Source: Clostridiales bacterium UBA4706
GTDB lineage: Bacteria > Bacillota > Clostridia > Oscillospirales > Oscillospiraceae
Assembly (NCBI GenBank): GCA_002404605.1
Contig: DHKA01000022.1
Coordinates: forward strand, 17,148 to 26,407
Length of the DNA stretch: 9,260 nucleotides
Direction: 5' to 3'
Part shown: piece after piece, positions 6,714 to 9,260 of the stretch
How positions within the stretch are numbered: position 1 is the first letter of the stretch
Layout: every line of letters begins with the position of its first letter
Notes under the pieces: model-generated
The model's input: the letters and a program-made list of their open reading frames with translations, nothing else
Database searches by the model: none
Told to the model about the DNA's origin: nothing
Made by a program: the position numbers and the translations under genes

Positions 6714-9071
6714 TCACTCCTGTTCGACGTTTTTTGTTTGGATCGAAAAGCGCACCTCTTCCTCCGGCAGACCGGCGGCGGAAATGCGGAGAACGGCTTC
6801 CCCGCTCTCGCCGACGGTACGCACATAGGTGCCGGTCATGCCTCCCTCGGCCGTCACGGTATCGGGTCCGATGAGCGCCGCCGCGCCCGTAAGCGAAAAG
6901 CGCACCGGGAGCTGCGCATACGGGGCCGGAGTGCCGTATTCATCGAGAATCCGGACGCGCACCGCGGCGGCGTCCCATGTATCCCCTTCGCAAAGCGCCG
7001 TCTTGCTCACGCGCACTTCCATGTGCAGTGCCGCGCCCGAGGCGCGCGTCACGCTCACAACGGTCTTGCCGCCGGTACGGGCATCGAAGCGCCAGCGCGT
7101 CGCCGCGCCGCCCCAGTTGCCGACGTACTTTCCGAAGAGCGCCACGCCGTCGTCCATCGTGAGCTTGTAGCGCGCCATGGCCCACGCCATGCGCGCCTTG
7201 TCCGCGACCGGCATCCCGGCCAAACCGTTCTTCCCGGCAGAGACGAGGCATTTTCGCAGGAGCTCCGCCTTGTCATGCGGGAAGTGCTCCTGTGTTTCCA
7301 GCAGTTCGCCGATCGTATCGTCGATCGCCACCGGGCCGTGCGGCAGACCGTCCCAGCCCTTGGTATGGAATGAGGCGACGAACTGGTCATTCTTATAGAG
7401 CGCAACTTCCTCGGCGTTTGTGAATGCCCATATCTCGCCGAGGTTGCCCGCGGGATAATCGCCGATGTCCATCGGCGAGCCGATCTCAAGCACCGGTGCC
7501 CTGTCCCCCTGCGAGGCATAGAGCGCCGCGGCGAGCTTCGGGTTGCGGAAGGCGTCCATCACGCCGTGGTAGCACACGCGGTCGCCCGAGCCGAAATCCT
7601 TGTGCGTCGGATAATCGAACATCACCCAGCCGAAGCAGCCGGAGATCTCTCCGTCGGACGCGGCTGCGTTCTGTACGCGCGCATGGCGCAGGGCATGCTC
7701 CTGCCGCTTCTCCCATGGGTCGAAGGACTTCGTCGGGAACATGTGGCCGTTGCACTCGGAAATGAGATAGGGCTTGTCCATATCCGGCGTTACAGCGCTG
7801 CGCTTCTTTGTACCCGGCGCGGTGCCGTCGTGCGAGAAGTCGTTATAGGCGTACACGTCCTCCAAAAGGTGGCTCTTTTCGAGATAGCGCACGCCGGAGG
7901 TCTGGCGCGAGGGGTCGAGCGAGTGCGCCAGCGTATTCGTTTCACGGTAAAATTCGTCGTCGTCCAGACTTTCGTTGATGCGAACACCCCAAAGAACGAT
8001 GGACGGGTGGTTGCGGTACTGCGTCACCATCTCGCGCACGTTTTCGACCGACCGGCGCTTCCATGCCGCGTCGCCAATGTGCTGCCAGCCGGGAAGCTCA
8101 GTGAATACGAGCAGTCCCAGTTCATCACATGCGTTAATGAAGTGCCGGCTCTGCGGGTAGTGCGACGTGCGTACCGCCGTGCAGCAGAGTTCTTCCTTCA
8201 ATATCCGCGCATCCTCGCGCTGGAGAGCTTCGGGCGCGGCATAGCCCATGTAGGGATAGCACTGATGACGGTTCAAACCTCTAAGAAATACGCGCTCGCC
8301 GTTGAGGTAAAACCCGCTGCGGCGGAATTCCGCCGTGCGGAAGCCGAATCGGACCGTTTTTTCGTCGGTCGCGGCGCCGTTCTCATCGAGCAGCTCGGCA
8401 CGGATCGAGTAAAGGTTCGGCTCATCCAGCGTCCACGGACGGGCGTTCGAATAGTTTACATAATATTTATTATCGTAACCCTCCGTCACAGCGCAGACTG
8501 CGCCCGCAGCGTCGAGCAGCGTGACGCGCCGGCGGGCTGGGCTGCCGGAGACGGTAAGGGCGATCTCGGCGCGCGTAAGCGTCGGCGCTGTGACGAATAC
8601 GTCCTCGATCACATCCGCGCCTCGGACATCGAGCCACACCTCGCGGTACAGCCCGCCGTAAGCGAGATAGTCCAGCACGAAGCCGAACGGCGGCACGGCG
8701 GGATTCTCCGTCGTATCGAGCCGCACGGCGAGGCGGTTTTCCATGCCGTAGCGAACGGCGGACGTGATCTCCACGCGAAAGGCCGTATAGCCGCAGGCAT
8801 GCTCCGCGAGCTTTTCGCCGTTCAAGTATACCTCGGCCAAATGCGCCGCGCCGTCAAATTGCAGAAAGAGACGTTTGCCGCGGTACTCGAGCGGCACGGG
8901 GAGAGCCCGCCGGTAGCCGCAGATGCCGGCATAGTCTTCCGGCTTTGCATAGTGCAGCGGCACTTCCCCCGCCGTGTGCGGGAGATCGACAAGCGGAAAC
9001 CGCCCCTCGCCGCGGGCAAAGCCGGCGCTCCACTCGCGGGTGAATTCCCAATCGCTGCAAAGGCTGATCAT
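6714..9071 (-). CDS. Glycoside hydrolase family 2 (beta-galactosidase/beta-glucuronidase-like)
   Basis: This is a 785-residue retaining beta-glycosidase, probably cytoplasmic since no signal peptide is visible. It has a sugar-binding jelly roll (about 1-150, CGYRRALPVP, YLNGEKLAEH, GGLYREVWL) and an immunoglobulin-like domain (about 150-245). A TIM barrel follows (about 246-525) with GLNRHQ (265-270), RTSHYP (301-306), NHPSIVLWGVRINES with acid/base E367, and PYLISEC with nucleophile E439. C-terminal beta domains (about 526-785) carry an unusual helical insert near 580-650. Cleaved sugar could be beta-galactose, beta-glucuronic acid or another; GH2 subgroup cannot be assigned by eye. The start is ATG at 9071 with GGAGG 6 nt upstream. 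It is the first gene of the operon, 31 nt downstream of a near-consensus promoter's -10 box, and its stop lies 5 nt before the GH36 gene. The two enzymes probably act in sequence on one substrate carrying both alpha- and beta-linked sugars. Confidence 0.87.
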   Translation of the reverse strand: MISLCSDWEFTREWSAGFARGEGRFPLVDLPHTAGEVPLHYAKPEDYAGICGYRRALPVPLEYRGKRLFLQFDGAAHLAEVYLNGEKLAEHACGYTAFRVEITSAVRYGMENRLAVRLDTTENPAVPPFGFVLDYLAYGGLYREVWLDVRGADVIEDVFVTAPTLTRAEIALTVSGSPARRRVTLLDAAGAVCAVTEGYDNKYYVNYSNARPWTLDEPNLYSIRAELLDENGAATDEKTVRFGFRTAEFRRSGFYLNGERVFLRGLNRHQCYPYMGYAAPEALQREDARILKEELCCTAVRTSHYPQSRHFINACDELGLLVFTELPGWQHIGDAAWKRRSVENVREMVTQYRNHPSIVLWGVRINESLDDDEFYRETNTLAHSLDPSRQTSGVRYLEKSHLLEDVYAYNDFSHDGTAPGTKKRSAVTPDMDKPYLISECNGHMFPTKSFDPWEKRQEHALRHARVQNAAASDGEISGCFGWVMFDYPTHKDFGSGDRVCYHGVMDAFRNPKLAAALYASQGDRAPVLEIGSPMDIGDYPAGNLGEIWAFTNAEEVALYKNDQFVASFHTKGWDGLPHGPVAIDDTIGELLETQEHFPHDKAELLRKCLVSAGKNGLAGMPVADKARMAWAMARYKLTMDDGVALFGKYVGNWGGAATRWRFDARTGGKTVVSVTRASGAALHMEVRVSKTALCEGDTWDAAAVRVRILDEYGTPAPYAQLPVRFSLTGAAALIGPDTVTAEGGMTGTYVRTVGESGEAVLRISAAGLPEEEVRFSIQTKNVEQE
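6717..6721 (-). promoter_or_regulatory. Ribosome binding site AGGAG fixing the GH36 start at ATG 6708
   Basis: AGGAG lies inside the last codons of the GH2 gene, 8 nt before ATG 6708. The alternative GTG at 6717 shares its G with this site and so cannot be initiated from it. Confidence 0.7.
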
Positions 9072-9102
9072 GGCGTCCCTCCGGAAAGAAATTACTCTTT
9101 TT

Positions 9103-9131
9103 ATTTTACATGGAAAGCGGCGTTATTTCAA
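9103..9131 (-). promoter_or_regulatory. Housekeeping-type promoter of the six-gene operon
   Basis: Reading the minus strand, a -35 box TTGAAA (9131-9126) and a -10 box TAAAAT (9108-9103) are separated by exactly 17 nt in an AT-rich patch of an otherwise GC-rich region. Each box matches consensus at five of six positions. Transcription would start near 9096, leaving a leader of about 25 nt before the GH2 ATG. Two TTTCTTTC copies bracket the promoter at 9141-9134 and 9091-9084. Confidence 0.7.
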
Positions 9132-9184
9132 CCGAAAGAAAATATTTAACAAAATCACAGCGGCGTCCCAAAGAGTGTGATATG

Positions 9185-9233
9185 CTCCCCCTATGGGAGA
9201 CAGTGAAATAAAACACTGTTTCCATAGGGGGAG
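9185..9233 (+). promoter_or_regulatory. Long hairpin burying the ribosome site of the divergent gene
   Basis: The perfect 12-base arms CTCCCCCTATGG (9185-9196) and CCATAGGGGGAG (9222-9233) enclose a second paired block. That block is AGACAGTG (9198-9205) with CACTGTTT (9214-9221), including one G-T pair, leaving a single bulged G9197 and an 8-nt AAATAAAA loop. The 3' arm contains AGGGGGAG, the only ribosome site for the ATG at 9240, and the 5' arm is its exact complement. In mRNA the structure would hide the site, as known for IS200 transposase leaders. A terminal hairpin of an IS200/IS605-type element and a regulatory RNA switch are both possible. Confidence 0.65.
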
Positions 9234-9239
9234 ATAATT

Positions 9240-9260
9240 ATGTCCAAAAGCAAGGTTCCG
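9240..9260 (+). CDS. Start of a divergent gene cut by the window edge
   Basis: ATG at 9240 is preceded by GGGGGAG, 6 nt away, and opens the frame MSKSKVP before the window ends. Seven codons are not enough to identify a family. The gene points away from the glycosidase operon, so it could be its regulator or the transposase of an IS200/IS605-like element whose left-end hairpin lies at 9185-9233. I see no convincing promoter for it between 9132 and 9184, which would fit a poorly expressed transposase but does not prove it. Confidence 0.5.

Noticed and set aside
7566..9149. 527-codon open frame on the plus strand opposite the GH2 gene
   Set aside because: It is antisense to a clear GH2 gene with intact catalytic motifs. 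High third-position GC keeps the opposite frame open, and the translation resembles no domain.
9072..9169. Direct repeat GGCGTCCC at 9072-9079 and 9162-9169, possible target-site duplication around a 82-bp segment
   Set aside because: An 8-mer of GC-rich composition is easily met by chance here, one copy overlaps the spacing region of the GH2 ribosome site, and there are no terminal inverted repeats inside the interval.
1..9260. CRISPR array, tRNA or rRNA genes, phage or toxin-antitoxin modules
   Set aside because: I found no regularly spaced repeats, no tRNA-like cloverleaf and no rRNA-like stretch. All sizeable frames supported by motifs belong to the six-gene operon.

Overview
The window looks like chromosomal DNA of a fairly GC-rich (about 60 % by eye) Clostridia-type Firmicute, perhaps an Oscillospirales-like gut anaerobe. 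The evidence is strong GGAGG ribosome binding sites, a Bacillus/Clostridium-type gene set (YmdB, YhaO and YhaN homologues, an AI-2E/YtvI-type membrane protein) and two cytoplasmic glycosidases of the kind common in gut Clostridia. The taxonomic call is inference; no rRNA or marker gene is present.

Layout: one compact block of six genes fills positions 102-9071, all on the minus strand, so transcription runs from right to left. The order is GH2 beta-glycosidase (9071-6714), GH36 alpha-galactosidase-like enzyme (6708-5116), AI-2E-family membrane protein (5093-3879), YmdB-type phosphodiesterase (3882-3106), YhaO/SbcD-like nuclease (3109-2018), YhaN/Rad50-like membrane-anchored ATPase (2021-102). 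Intergenic gaps are 5 and 22 nt, followed by three successive 4-nt stop/start overlaps (ATGA, ATGA, GTGA). This predicts a single translationally coupled operon. A near-consensus housekeeping promoter (TTGAAA, 17 nt, TAAAAT at 9131-9103) sits just upstream of the first gene, and a long hairpin (78-114) lies at the 3' end.

Functionally the operon has two halves. The front half removes terminal sugars from an imported oligosaccharide, with GH2 retaining beta-glycosidase and GH36 alpha-galactosidase chemistry; neither enzyme has a signal peptide and no transporter or regulator lies in the window. The back half is nucleic-acid and nucleotide related: a YmdB-like phosphodiesterase and a membrane-anchored Mre11/Rad50-like pair. 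The AI-2E-family protein lies between them.

The right edge holds the start of a divergent plus-strand gene (from 9240). Its ribosome binding site is buried in the 3' arm of a long hairpin (9185-9233), recalling the leader of IS200/IS605 transposase genes or another cis-acting RNA switch. The left edge (1-116) carries two hairpins and a short open frame running out of the window, and may be an intergenic repeat.
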